Numbered from the stretch's first letter, positions 1 to 6,721 are shown. The stretch: DNA of 13,880 nucleotides from Deltaproteobacteria bacterium (GCA_031278795.1 JAITJT010000177.1:1-13880); one strand, 5' to 3'. Numbers and translations are program-made. The notes: generated by a model not told the origin, from the letters alone.

Positions 1-344
1 ATTTCCCAAACACTGAATCTGCCAAACATGTGACACCTTGGAAGGGAGAGATTTTTCCGGGCATTTTTTGATGGATACCGCGAAAAGCCAAAATTAGTTG
101 ACAGTTTACCACCTTTTTGCGGCTATTGTAAGGGGATTTTGCTCTCGAGTTTAGAAGATGGGCGGGATTGAGGGGATTGGGAAGGAAAGGTACAGACCTA
201 CAGCCATGGGGGAGGGGAAAAAGCCACGTTTTCGTGGGTTTTGCCGCTAGAGAGGGCTAGTGGGGAATTTTCGATAAATCCTGGAGTGAATCATCGAGAC
301 GGAAAGAAAAAGTATAATTTTAGGCAAAAAAACTAATTATAGGT
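1..344. other. Noncoding left edge, no supported gene
   Basis: No open frame with a convincing start and ribosome site was found in this stretch. A short hairpin with arms at 219-228 and 233-242 (AAAAGCCACG against CGTGGGTTTT, one mismatch) could act as a weak terminator on either strand. A TTGACA hexamer at about 97-102 lacks a good -10 partner. A minus-strand frame running off the left edge from about position 70 has no ribosome site and is not called. Confidence 0.4.
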
Positions 345-392
345 AAAAAAAAGCGGATGGAGTAAGGGAGAACCCCTTAGTACATCCGCTTT
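345..392 (-). terminator. Rho-independent terminator of rpoZ
   Basis: The arms AAAGCGGATG (350-359) and CATCCGCTTT (383-392) pair perfectly. The stem continues inward through two mismatches to TAAGGG/CCCTTA around a short loop. Read on the minus strand, the hairpin is followed by a run of T (complement of the A run 345-352). It lies about 95 bases past the rpoZ stop, so rpoZ transcripts probably end here. Confidence 0.85.
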
Positions 393-486
393 ATAAACTG
401 AAGATTTAGCGCTGGGTGGAGGCCAGTGGAGTGTTAGGCTCCCGCGCTATGGAAATTGAACGAGTCAAAAGTGGAGAGAGGATATT

Positions 487-759
487 CTAGTCATCCAGGG
501 AGGGCGTGTAGCCCTCGGGGGTGCTGTAGGAGACTTCCAGATCGTCAGGACTTGTGGTCGGCTCAAAATCCTTGATGTTGTCGTAAGTGATCAGACCTTC
601 GGCGATTTCCCTGAGCGCCAATACTATGTCCTTGTTTTTCCTGGCGACCAGTGGTTTCGCTCCTTCCTTGAGCTGCCTGGCGCGCTCCGCGGCCAGGTGG
701 ATGAGGGAGAATCTGTTGTCAACGTTTTTGAGGCAGTCGTCTATAGTAACTCTAGCCAT
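487..759 (-). CDS. rpoZ: DNA-directed RNA polymerase omega subunit
   Basis: This 90-residue protein matches the RpoZ family in length and in its N-terminal half. [20 protein letters not shown] is followed by the LAAERARQL segment and the [14 protein letters not shown] helix, the usual omega core. Omega binds the beta-prime subunit and helps assemble and stabilise RNA polymerase in the cytoplasm. The C-terminal 25 residues are acidic and polar, a variable tail normal for the family. The ATG start is preceded on the minus strand by AAGGA at good spacing. It appears monocistronic: HU lies upstream 286 bases away and a strong terminator follows. I saw no clear sigma70 promoter in the upstream gap; a CATAAT-like -10 at 869-874 has a poor -35. 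No other identity seems likely. Confidence 0.95.
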   Translation of the reverse strand: MARVTIDDCLKNVDNRFSLIHLAAERARQLKEGAKPLVARKNKDIVLALREIAEGLITYDNIKDFEPTTSPDDLEVSYSTPEGYTPSLDD

Positions 760-1029
760 TTGCGTCCTTCTTTTAAACCCCTTGAAGCTCTCCCGTGGGC
801 CTGGAGGATCCGGAGTTTCTTTGGAGTATTGTGAGCTTCGAAATAATCCGTGTTTTGTGTTGCGCTTTATTATGAACAGTTAGTTTTAAAAGGAAGCTCT
901 TAAAAACCTTTGTCATGAGCGCTTGGTTGTTGAAGAAAAGCCCCTCGGAAAATCGCGTCCTAATGGTTGTTCCATCTTTTTGAGGTCTATGGTGTTTATT
1001 AAATTCATTTGAGCTTCGCGAGGGGGGCG

Positions 1030-1057
1030 AAAAAAACTTTCTGAATCAGCTGTTCAG
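1030..1057 (-). terminator. Weak terminator-like hairpin at the HU stop codon
   Basis: CTGAA (1041-1045) pairs with TTCAG (1053-1057) and overlaps the HU stop. On the minus strand this is followed after a few bases by a seven-T run (complement of 1030-1036). The stem is only five base pairs, so termination here is uncertain. If it fails, HU transcripts would run into rpoZ. Confidence 0.35.
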
Positions 1058-1321
1058 ATACTCCTTGAGAGCCTTGGCGCACTTGAAGCGGACGGTGTTG
1101 GAGGCCGGGATCTTGAGGGGTTCTTTGGTCCTGGGATTGATACCGCTGCGGGCCTTCCTCCTGGAGACGGCAAAGGTGCCGAGGCCAGCGATGGTGATGG
1201 CGCCGGTATCTTTGACTTGCTCGGTTACGGTTGCGATGAAACTCTGAAGAGCCTTTGTGGCCTGGGCTTGATTGATATGGGCATCTTCAGCGAGTCTGGC
1301 TACCAGTTCAGCTTTGGTCAT
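1046..1321 (-). CDS. hup: HU-family DNA-binding protein
   Basis: This 91-residue basic protein has the full HU/IHF fold signature. An N-terminal helical part (MTKAELVARLAEDAHINQAQ, then the KALQSFI helix) is followed by ITIAGLGTFAVSRRKARSGI and the arm motif NPRTKEPLKIPASNTVRFK at about residues 62-80. The NP at the arm tip is the pair that intercalates between bases in HU and IHF. The protein would bend and compact DNA, acting with gyrase and other nucleoid factors. Full length matches the family. The ATG is preceded by AAGGAAGGA about ten bases upstream, which supports this start. HU cannot be separated from an IHF subunit with certainty by eye, but the GLGTF and arm sequences look HU-like. 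It stands alone, with 286 bases to rpoZ downstream and a long leader region upstream. Confidence 0.94.
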   Translation of the reverse strand: MTKAELVARLAEDAHINQAQATKALQSFIATVTEQVKDTGAITIAGLGTFAVSRRKARSGINPRTKEPLKIPASNTVRFKCAKALKEYLNS

Positions 1322-1395
1322 GGTTAAAAAATCCTTCCTTCAGTGATCAAAATGAATTCGATCCAAATTTATGGCACCCTAAAAGGGGCCTTTTA

Positions 1396-1435
1396 CAGAG
1401 TGCCTTCGGCTGGGTCGAAGGCTCTGGTTTTTTTT
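1396..1435 (+). terminator. Plus-strand terminator opposite the HU leader
   Basis: The arm CAGAG + CCTTCG (1396-1408, with a two-base TG bulge) pairs with CGAAGG + CTCTG (1416-1426). A run of eight T (1428-1435) follows on the plus strand. No plus-strand gene lies immediately upstream, so it would stop an antisense or small transcript, or block read-through towards the right. On the minus strand the same hairpin would sit in the HU 5-prime leader. A separate GGCAC/GTGCC pair (1373-1377 with 1400-1404) overlaps it. Confidence 0.6.
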
Positions 1436-1440
1436 AAGTG

Positions 1441-1986
1441 ATAAAGCGCCTTGCGTCTTTTTTGGGGATATTTGAAGTATATCTTTGTGGAACTTAAATA
1501 GAAAATAAATGATGCTTTAAAGGGAGATTTTGGTGGACAAGTTGGAGTGAAAAAAATTTTTAATGTGAAAAAAAATTTTTTTTGATTCTTTTAAATTTCC
1601 ATCCGCGAAAGATAGAAGAGCTGAAAACCGGCCTCAAGGGCCGCCAAAGCACCTCGTCTAGGGCGGCGTGAGGAAAAAATATACGCATACAGCCTAATTG
1701 TCAAGTTCTTTCCAGCTTAGGCGGTGAATATTTGTCTAGAACGCTGTTTTCTTAAGCGATTATTTTCAATAAGCGTCCTTGGAGGCTGAAATATTGACGC
1801 CTAATTTTGCCCAAAATTAGGCCCATGGTCAAGCTTTATTTTGATAGAGCTTGATTTTCCCCGTTATCATTGGTGTAAATCACCAAAAAAACGCCAGGTG
1901 AACAGGCGATCGACGGGTACATTGAGGCGTACTCTAGCTACTTTTGTAGGGCTTATGGAGGGGCTTTGTGAGTTTATGAAGATGTA
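1441..1986. other. Gene-free region with hairpins, upstream of HU
   Basis: No supported gene is present. Visible structure includes A-run/T-run blocks at about 1550-1585 (likely bent DNA) and a GC-rich island at 1615-1675 with two competing hairpins. There are also inverted repeats GCCTAA/TTAGGC at 1692-1697/1717-1722, GCCTAATTTT/AAAATTAGGC at 1799-1808/1813-1822 and TTGGTG/CACCAA near 1870-1887. A TATACT-like -10 for HU may lie at 1476-1481 on the minus strand, without a good -35. Confidence 0.4.
1799..1822. repeat. Perfect 10-bp inverted repeat (hairpin)
   Basis: GCCTAATTTT (1799-1808) and AAAATTAGGC (1813-1822) are exact reverse complements separated by four bases. It is followed by a second inverted repeat, TCAAGCT with AGCTTGA, at roughly 1829-1854. 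No T run follows on either strand, so it is not a standard terminator. An RNA structure or a protein-binding palindrome is possible. Confidence 0.6.
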
Positions 1987-2014
1987 TTGACATGTGAGTT
2001 ACAAGTATTATAAA
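1987..2014 (+). promoter_or_regulatory. Orphan near-consensus sigma70 promoter
   Basis: TTGACA (1987-1992) and TATAAA (2009-2014) are separated by 16 bases, giving a predicted start near 2021. No open frame follows on the plus strand, and the radical SAM gene 550 bases downstream has its own promoter at 2396-2425. The promoter might drive a small RNA ending near 2118. It lies in very AT-rich DNA, so a chance match is possible. Confidence 0.5.
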
Positions 2015-2083
2015 TAATTAAATATTTTTACATATAATTACTAATATAAATATCTATTTAGACTGTTTTATAAAATATAGATA

Positions 2084-2118
2084 AATATCGTATGTTTTTA
2101 GAGATATTCGCTTTTTTT
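2084..2118 (+). terminator. Weak AT-rich terminator-like hairpin
   Basis: AATATC (2084-2089) pairs with GATATT (2103-2108), followed by CGC and seven T (2112-2118). A second hairpin, TATCTAT/ATAGATA (2051-2057 with 2077-2083), lies just before it. The stem is short and AT-only at its base, so support is limited. Confidence 0.3.
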
Positions 2119-2395
2119 ATCCTGTGAAAAGGCAAGAAAAATTTTTTTTGTTTTTTTAAGATAAACATTGCCAACTTTAACATTAATTTTACAATAATTT
2201 GGTGCACAAAAATTTTTATTGTTGGGAAAAAAAATTTTTCCATGATCGGCTATTTGAGTCTTTTACGGCGGCTCCCAAGGCTTTACCAAGAAAAGTGTTA
2301 AGTTTAGCTAAAAGAAAAAGCAGCTGATCCTTTGGGATTTTTTCCCAAAATGATTTCCATGTTTCGCAAGGCCCGCGGCACCTCAAAACAACTTA
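2119..2395. other. Gene-free AT-rich spacer
   Basis: This stretch is rich in A and T runs. A short minus-strand frame (2058-2243) encodes only a lysine/phenylalanine-rich low-complexity peptide and is not called. Two perfect hairpins without T tails are visible: GGAAAAA/TTTTTCC near 2224-2241 and TTTGGGA/TCCCAAA at 2331-2337/2343-2349. Confidence 0.4.
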
Positions 2396-2425
2396 TTGAT
2401 AATTCCATTACTAATCTCTTATAAT
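2396..2425 (+). promoter_or_regulatory. Sigma70 promoter of the radical SAM gene
   Basis: TTGATA (2396-2401) and TATAAT (2420-2425) are separated by 18 bases. The predicted start near 2432 leaves a leader of about 130 bases before the ATG at 2565. The perfect -10 and the position ahead of a gene with a structured leader make this a good candidate. Confidence 0.65.
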
Positions 2426-2470
2426 GAAGCATCTTAGTTTTGACCATTTGTAATGTTTCGTTGGATCAAG

Positions 2471-2548
2471 GCGCCTCTTTGAGGCGCTCCTTAGGCGCTT
2501 TTATACCATTTAAGCGTGGGCAAACGCCCACCTTAATGGTGGGAGGTC
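2471..2548 (+). promoter_or_regulatory. Structured leader with mutually exclusive hairpins
   Basis: The leader contains a perfect hairpin GCGCCTC-TTT-GAGGCGC (2471-2487). It is followed by GTGGGC-AAAC-GCCCAC (2517-2532) and CCCACC-TTAAT-GGTGGG (about 2527-2543). The last two share the CCCACC segment, so only one can form at a time. The downstream one would bury part of GGTGGGAGGT, the only purine-rich Shine-Dalgarno-like sequence ahead of the start, although it sits about 16 bases from the ATG, further than usual. This layout fits a regulatory RNA element, but I do not recognise a known riboswitch class. Confidence 0.4.
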
Positions 2549-2564
2549 TAAAAGCAAAAAAAAG

Positions 2565-3530
2565 ATGAAAGACACACAATTTTGCATCTACTGCGGCCGG
2601 GGCTGCAGCGTGCGCAGGTCAGAGGAAGCGCCCGTGGCGGGCTTCTGCGGATCCCTGGGCGGTCTCAAGGTCAGCGCCGCGCTCATCCACCACGGCGAGG
2701 AGCCTCCCATCTCCGGATGCCCTCCCGGGGGCTCGGGCACTATCTTTTTCACCCGCTGCAACTTGGAGTGCGTCTTCTGCCAGAACCACCAGATCTCCCA
2801 GGGTAAGGCCCAAGGAGAGCTGATGTCGTCTATGTCCCTGGTGGAGCTCATGTTCAAGCTCAAAGAGATAGGCGCCTACAACATAAACCTAGTCTCCCCC
2901 ACGCCCTACGTCCTGGACATTGTCAAAGCCCTCTCCATGGCCAAGAACCAGGGCCTGGATCTGCCCATCGTCTACAACACCGGTGGCTACGACTCGGATG
3001 AGTCCCTGGACATGCTAGAGGGGCTAGTGGACGTCTATCTCCCGGACGCGAAGCTAGGATACCAGGGAGGAAAATACCCCACGGAGTTGGATCCGCGTTC
3101 CCTGGAGCTTTTGGGTGTCCCGGACTATCCCCAGCGGAACATGGAGGCCATGGTCAAAATGCTCAAGCAGGTGGGCCACCTGGAGCTAGACGGCCACGGC
3201 CTCGCGACCAGGGGGCTCCTGGTGAGGCACCTGGTGCTTCCGGACAACATCGCGAGAACCAATGCCGTCTTAAACTTCATAGCCAAGGAGCTGGGCCCCA
3301 TGTGCCACCTGAGCCTCATGTCCCAATACCATCCCTGTAACAAGGTGGAACTTGGACACAACCCCGGCTTTTCCCGCTATCCCGGCCTGGGGAGGCCCCT
3401 TAGCATCAGGGAATACGACAAGTGGGTGGAGCTGGCCTGGTCGCTGGGTCTGGAAAACACCTTCGTCCAGGAGCTGGACTCCTGTGACAACTATCTTCCG
3501 GATTTTTCCACTACCCATGTCTTTAGCTAA
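2565..3530 (+). CDS. Radical SAM protein, PflA-like COG1313 type
   Basis: This 321-residue protein has the radical SAM cluster motif CNLECVFC (C65, C69, C72; CxxxCxxC). The three cysteines hold the 4Fe-4S cluster that cleaves S-adenosylmethionine to a radical. The N-terminus carries four more cysteines (C7, C10, C14, C28, ending in FCG), the usual N-terminal pattern of the COG1313 'putative pyruvate formate-lyase activating enzyme-like' family. Other supporting segments are GGSGTIFFTRCNLEC, the NLVSPTPYV strand, the VYNTGGY strand and VYLPDAKLGY. The true substrate of this family is not established, so a specific activase role should not be assumed. Its own promoter and structured leader lie upstream, and two terminator-like hairpins lie downstream. 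It is the only plus-strand gene in the window. Codons are GC-rich like its neighbours, so there is no sign of recent transfer. The ATG has no close ribosome site, but the frame begins just before the conserved cysteines. Confidence 0.88.
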   Translation: MKDTQFCIYCGRGCSVRRSEEAPVAGFCGSLGGLKVSAALIHHGEEPPISGCPPGGSGTIFFTRCNLECVFCQNHQISQGKAQGELMSSMSLVELMFKLKEIGAYNINLVSPTPYVLDIVKALSMAKNQGLDLPIVYNTGGYDSDESLDMLEGLVDVYLPDAKLGYQGGKYPTELDPRSLELLGVPDYPQRNMEAMVKMLKQVGHLELDGHGLATRGLLVRHLVLPDNIARTNAVLNFIAKELGPMCHLSLMSQYHPCNKVELGHNPGFSRYPGLGRPLSIREYDKWVELAWSLGLENTFVQELDSCDNYLPDFSTTHVFS

Positions 3531-3554
3531 AAAGATTTTAAGGGATCTTTTTTT
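3531..3554 (+). terminator. First terminator-like hairpin after the radical SAM gene
   Basis: AAAGAT (3531-3536) pairs with ATCTTT (3545-3550) and the T run continues to 3554. It begins directly after the stop codon. The stem is AT-rich and weak. Confidence 0.4.
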
Positions 3555-3601
3555 ACGCCTGGCGCCAAGAAGATAAAAGCCAGAGCCTTCACGCGTCTTC
3601 C

Positions 3602-3637
3602 CAAGCGCAAAAGTCGCTTGAGAGGGCGCTTTTTTTT
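3602..3637 (+). terminator. Main terminator of the radical SAM gene
   Basis: AAGCGC (3603-3608) pairs with GCGCTT (3626-3631), and the T run covers 3630-3637. An alternative inner pairing CAAGCG/CGCTTG (3602-3607 with 3615-3620) uses the same left arm. Position and T tail fit a Rho-independent terminator about 70-100 bases after the stop. Confidence 0.65.
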
Positions 3638-3727
3638 CATAAAATAAATATAAGGCTTGTATTTCTCCACCCCTTAGTCTTTTGACTCTAGATGGGTAAT
3701 TTTTGAAATTTTAATACGGCCAAAAGC

Positions 3728-4343
3728 CCTGGATAATTTATTATTTATGGCGGGAATAACCCCTTGATATTTTATTGTAAAGCTTATTTTAATTAGTGAG
3801 AAATTGCTTTATAAAACAACAATATCTCCTTGATAATACGGCATTTATGGCGGAGATATCCCTATGAAAATGTATTGTTCAAGGCGCTAAACAATCTTTA
3901 AACATATGATATTTTATGCGTAAATAAATCCTTGATAATTTATTGTTAAATGTCACGATATATCTTCAAAAAAAATTTTTTTAAAATATGAAATATAGTT
4001 TTTCTTTCAAGAGATTTTAATAAAGCCAGGCATGGATAATATTTTTATTTTTGTTCGCTATATTTATTTTTTTAAAAAGGTGTTTAGCCCATTGTTTTCC
4101 TTTTCCCCAAAAGATAATTTTCAAATTATTATTATTTATTCATTTATCTTAGTTTTGTCGCTGCATCTCTTTGATATTTTTTTTAAAATATGAAATATAG
4201 TTTGGCACTTAAGAGATTTTGAGTATCTCTCACATGTATAATATTATATTTTTATTTTTCACTACATTTAATTTTTTAAAAAAGTTTTACCCCATTGTTT
4301 TCCTTTTCCCCAAAATATAATTTTCAGATCATTATTGTTTATT
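3728..4343. repeat. Degenerate tandem array, period about 101 bp
   Basis: The octamer TTGATAAT or TGGATAAT/TGTATAAT recurs at 3730, 3830, 3932, 4033 and 4235, which are steps of 100, 102, 101 and 202 bases. Units one and two also share TTTATGGCGG about 20 bases later, then a TTGATAT/TATGAAA element followed by TATTGT at 3764 and 3863. The fifth unit (expected near 4134) has lost the octamer. The last part is better conserved as a 203-base direct repeat (separate entry). It fills the space between two converging genes and contains no open frame. Function is unknown. Confidence 0.65.
3976..4343. repeat. Two imperfect direct copies of about 165 bp, 203 bases apart
   Basis: Copy one spans about 3976-4140 and copy two about 4179-4343. 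Both start with a T run followed by AAAATATGAAATATAG, share AAGAGATTTT and a TATAAT/GATAAT AT-rich core, and end with a long block beginning CCCATTGTTTTCC (4088 and 4291) through TTTTCCCCAAAA, then ATAATTTTCA. About 25 consecutive bases are identical in that last block. The offset of 203 is twice the local 101-base period. Confidence 0.8.
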
Positions 4344-4407
4344 GTTAGAGCTTAAGTTTTAGAGAGTTTGATTTGTTGCGGAAGCGGGTGTTGTAGGGGA
4401 TAGAAAG

Positions 4408-6504
4408 CTAGAACTGGGCGTTTTTCTCGTTGAAGAACTTCTCCACGTCCGAGAGCCTTCCAATGAGGATTCTTGGGGGCATGTTAAGGTCTTTGTAGAT
4501 CTGGGGCCCGTAGCGTCTGTGGTGTAAGCGGGAGTCTAGGATCGAAAGTAGGCCCCAGTCTGTTTTGGTGCGCAGTAAGCGCCCTATGCCCTGCTTGAGG
4601 CTTAATGTGGCCTCCGGGACGGAATATTCATTGAAGGCGTTTCCGTTATTCCTTTTTATGAAGGCTTCCTTGGCCTTGCTTAGAGGGGTGTTTGGTCTGG
4701 GGAAGGGGATCTTGTCGATTATCACGGCCGAGAGGCTCTGGCCCCTTATGTCCACGCCCTGCCAGAAGCTGTGGGTGGCGAGCAAGACCGAGGAATAGTC
4801 GCTCCGGAAATCGTTTAAGAGCTGGGTTCTACCCATGCCGGGTTCCTGGGAGAAAACCTTGTATTTTTTATCCGGAATCTTGGCGATGGCCTCCTTCACC
4901 ATGTTCATCTGCCGAAAGGAGGTGAAGAGCACTAGGGCCCGGCCCTCGGTTATTTCCAGGAGCTTTAGGATCTGCTCCACCAGGGCCTTGTTGTACTCCA
5001 CGTCACTCTCGCCCACCTCCGGCGGGGGTAGCATGGAGTTGGGTATATAGAAGCGGGCGTTTTTTGTGTAATCAAAGGGCGAGCTAAGGATGAGGGAGCT
5101 CGACTCGGTTTTAATGCCCGTCTTTTTCTTGAAATAATCCAAAGAGCCGTAAGCGCTTAGAGTTGCCGAGCAGAGGATGGTGGTCTTGTTTCCCTTGAAG
5201 AGGTACTGTTCCAAAAAAGGCGATACGTCAATGGGAAGTGCCGCCAGCTCCACGCTGTCGCTGTCGCTTTTCACCTGGTAGACGTATTCCTTGTTGTCAT
5301 ACCTGGAAATGAAACCCAAGGCCTCCTCAGAAGGTGCGAGATCGCTATAAACCGCCTTGAAGTCCTCGCCTTTATCCAATATGTCCTTTACGGCGCTAGT
5401 CGTGTAGGAGAGGTTTTTGGAGAGCCTGTTTAGGAGTTTCTTGAAGTCTTGGGAGTCTTTATCCCAGAGGTCCTCCTCTATGTCCGGCCACAGGAAATCC
5501 TCCTCTTGAGTTTTGCCGTATCTGTTGGAGATACGTAGCACGTCTTCCTCTATGGCATCAGAAACCTTCCTTATCTGGTTTAGGGTTTTCTCATAATCCG
5601 GGGCTAAATCCCTATCCTTTCCCATCTCCCAGGAGATAACCTGCTGGAGGTAGAGGATGGCGTTAAGGAGGCTTTTAGTGGAGAGCTTGTAGGAAAAATA
5701 GTTGCAGGCCACATCCAAGAGGAGATGGGCCTCGTCAATCACCACCGCCTCCCACTCCGGCAGAAAGCCCGTGAAGTCTTGGTTGCGCCTCAAGGACAAG
5801 TCCGCCATGAAGAGGTGGTGGTTTATGAGCACCAAGTCCGCCTCGGCGGCCTTCTTCCTAATCTGGGTCACGAAACATTTCTCATTGTGGGGGCAGAGCC
5901 TCCCCATGCAGCTCTCGGAGGTGGAGTGCAGCCTGTCGAAGGGAGGCTCCAGCCTCATGACCATGTCAAAGGCGTTGAGCTCGTCTATCTCGCCCGTCTG
6001 GGTCTCGGACGCCCAGCTCCTCAAGAGCTTCACGAAATTCCTGATGTCTCGGTCCAGGGAGTTGGAAAGCCTGGTTTCAATGGTCTGCAGCTGCTTCTGG
6101 CAGAGGTAGTTCTGCCTTCCCTTCAGGACCACGGCCTTGAACTTGGTGTTGAAGTGCTCCCTGATGAATTCTAGGTCCTTGGTGTTTATCTGCTCCTGGA
6201 GGTTCTTGAGCCCGGTGGAGACGAAGGTCTTTTTTCCGGAGATGATGGCTGGAAGCAAATAAGCTAAGGTTTTGCCGGTTCCGGTTCCGGCCTCAATTAC
6301 GGAGGTCGTTCCATTTTTAAAGGCCTCCAGGGTCTCGCGGAACATCCTCTGCTGGGCTTCCCTGGACTCGAAGCCCTCCCAGCTTCTGCCCAGGGGGCCC
6401 TCCTGGGTGAGGAGGTATTCCAGCTCTTCCAGGTTGGCCGGAAGGCCAGCCGGGAGAATGTGTTTTTTGGCTGGAATTTTTTTATGGATATTCGCCGCGT
6501 CCAT
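4408..6504 (-). CDS. dinG: DinG/YoaA-type ATP-dependent DNA helicase (XPD-like)
   Basis: This is a 698-residue superfamily 2 helicase when started at the ATG at 6504. Visible motifs are Walker A GTGTGKT (about residues 73-79), the DEAH box in VVIDEAHLLLD (257-260), CSATL (445-449), the FWQGVDIRG segment near 580 and motif VI QGIGRLLR (638-645). Four cysteines between Walker A and DEAH (C135, C199, C204, C210) match the 4Fe-4S cluster of XPD, YoaA and DinG. The family unwinds DNA 5-prime to 3-prime and helps resolve blocked forks or R-loops; this function is inferred from the family. No N-terminal exonuclease domain (as in firmicute DinG) is present. An upstream in-frame TTG at 6537 would add 11 residues but lacks a ribosome site. 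DinG and YoaA cannot be told apart by eye. No recognisable E. coli-type LexA box was seen. It is transcribed alone, converging on the 101-bp repeat array. Confidence 0.92.
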   Translation of the reverse strand: MDAANIHKKIPAKKHILPAGLPANLEELEYLLTQEGPLGRSWEGFESREAQQRMFRETLEAFKNGTTSVIEAGTGTGKTLAYLLPAIISGKKTFVSTGLKNLQEQINTKDLEFIREHFNTKFKAVVLKGRQNYLCQKQLQTIETRLSNSLDRDIRNFVKLLRSWASETQTGEIDELNAFDMVMRLEPPFDRLHSTSESCMGRLCPHNEKCFVTQIRKKAAEADLVLINHHLFMADLSLRRNQDFTGFLPEWEAVVIDEAHLLLDVACNYFSYKLSTKSLLNAILYLQQVISWEMGKDRDLAPDYEKTLNQIRKVSDAIEEDVLRISNRYGKTQEEDFLWPDIEEDLWDKDSQDFKKLLNRLSKNLSYTTSAVKDILDKGEDFKAVYSDLAPSEEALGFISRYDNKEYVYQVKSDSDSVELAALPIDVSPFLEQYLFKGNKTTILCSATLSAYGSLDYFKKKTGIKTESSSLILSSPFDYTKNARFYIPNSMLPPPEVGESDVEYNKALVEQILKLLEITEGRALVLFTSFRQMNMVKEAIAKIPDKKYKVFSQEPGMGRTQLLNDFRSDYSSVLLATHSFWQGVDIRGQSLSAVIIDKIPFPRPNTPLSKAKEAFIKRNNGNAFNEYSVPEATLSLKQGIGRLLRTKTDWGLLSILDSRLHHRRYGPQIYKDLNMPPRILIGRLSDVEKFFNEKNAQF

Positions 6505-6600
6505 ATGAGATCCGCTTCTCTTAGCCTCTTTAGGCAAAAATTGTTTAACTTATACTTATATGCCATTGCGCTAAAAAAGTATATAGTTTTTTGGCGTTTT

Positions 6601-6682
6601 CGGAAAGGCACTCTCTACCCACGTGCGCTTTTGTCAAGATATGGCAAAGAATCTAGAGATAACTCTGACAAAAGCCTTTCCG
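6601..6682. repeat. Nested inverted repeats upstream of the helicase gene
   Basis: The inner arms GCTTTTGTCA (6627-6636) and TGACAAAAGC (6666-6675) are perfect 10-base reverse complements. The outer arms CGGAAAGG (6601-6608) and CCTTTCCG (6675-6682) are perfect over eight bases and share one base with the inner pair. They lie about 100-180 bases upstream of the helicase start, between it and the terminator of the preceding gene, so an operator or leader structure is possible. Confidence 0.5.
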
Positions 6683-6721
6683 CATAAAGATGCTTTTCTA
6701 GGAAGCTTTCCTGGAAAGCCT

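Noticed and set aside
1..72. Minus-strand frame running off the left edge
   Set aside because: Only about 22 codons, with no ribosome site before its ATG; too little to call a gene.
2058..2243. Minus-strand 61-residue frame
   Set aside because: Lysine/phenylalanine-rich low-complexity product from AT-rich DNA, with no ribosome site or recognisable motif.
2505..2535. Cyclic-di-GMP (GEMM) riboswitch suggested by GGGCAAAC
   Set aside because: Only a short fragment resembles the class; the rest of the conserved core is missing.
3728..4343. CRISPR array interpretation of the periodic repeats
   Set aside because: The repeats are degenerate and AT-rich, with a 101-base period and no short exact repeat/unique spacer pattern; no cas genes are present.
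5702..6174. Long plus-strand frames of 135 and 149 residues
   Set aside because: Shadows in other frames of the DinG-like helicase, which carries all expected motifs on the minus strand.
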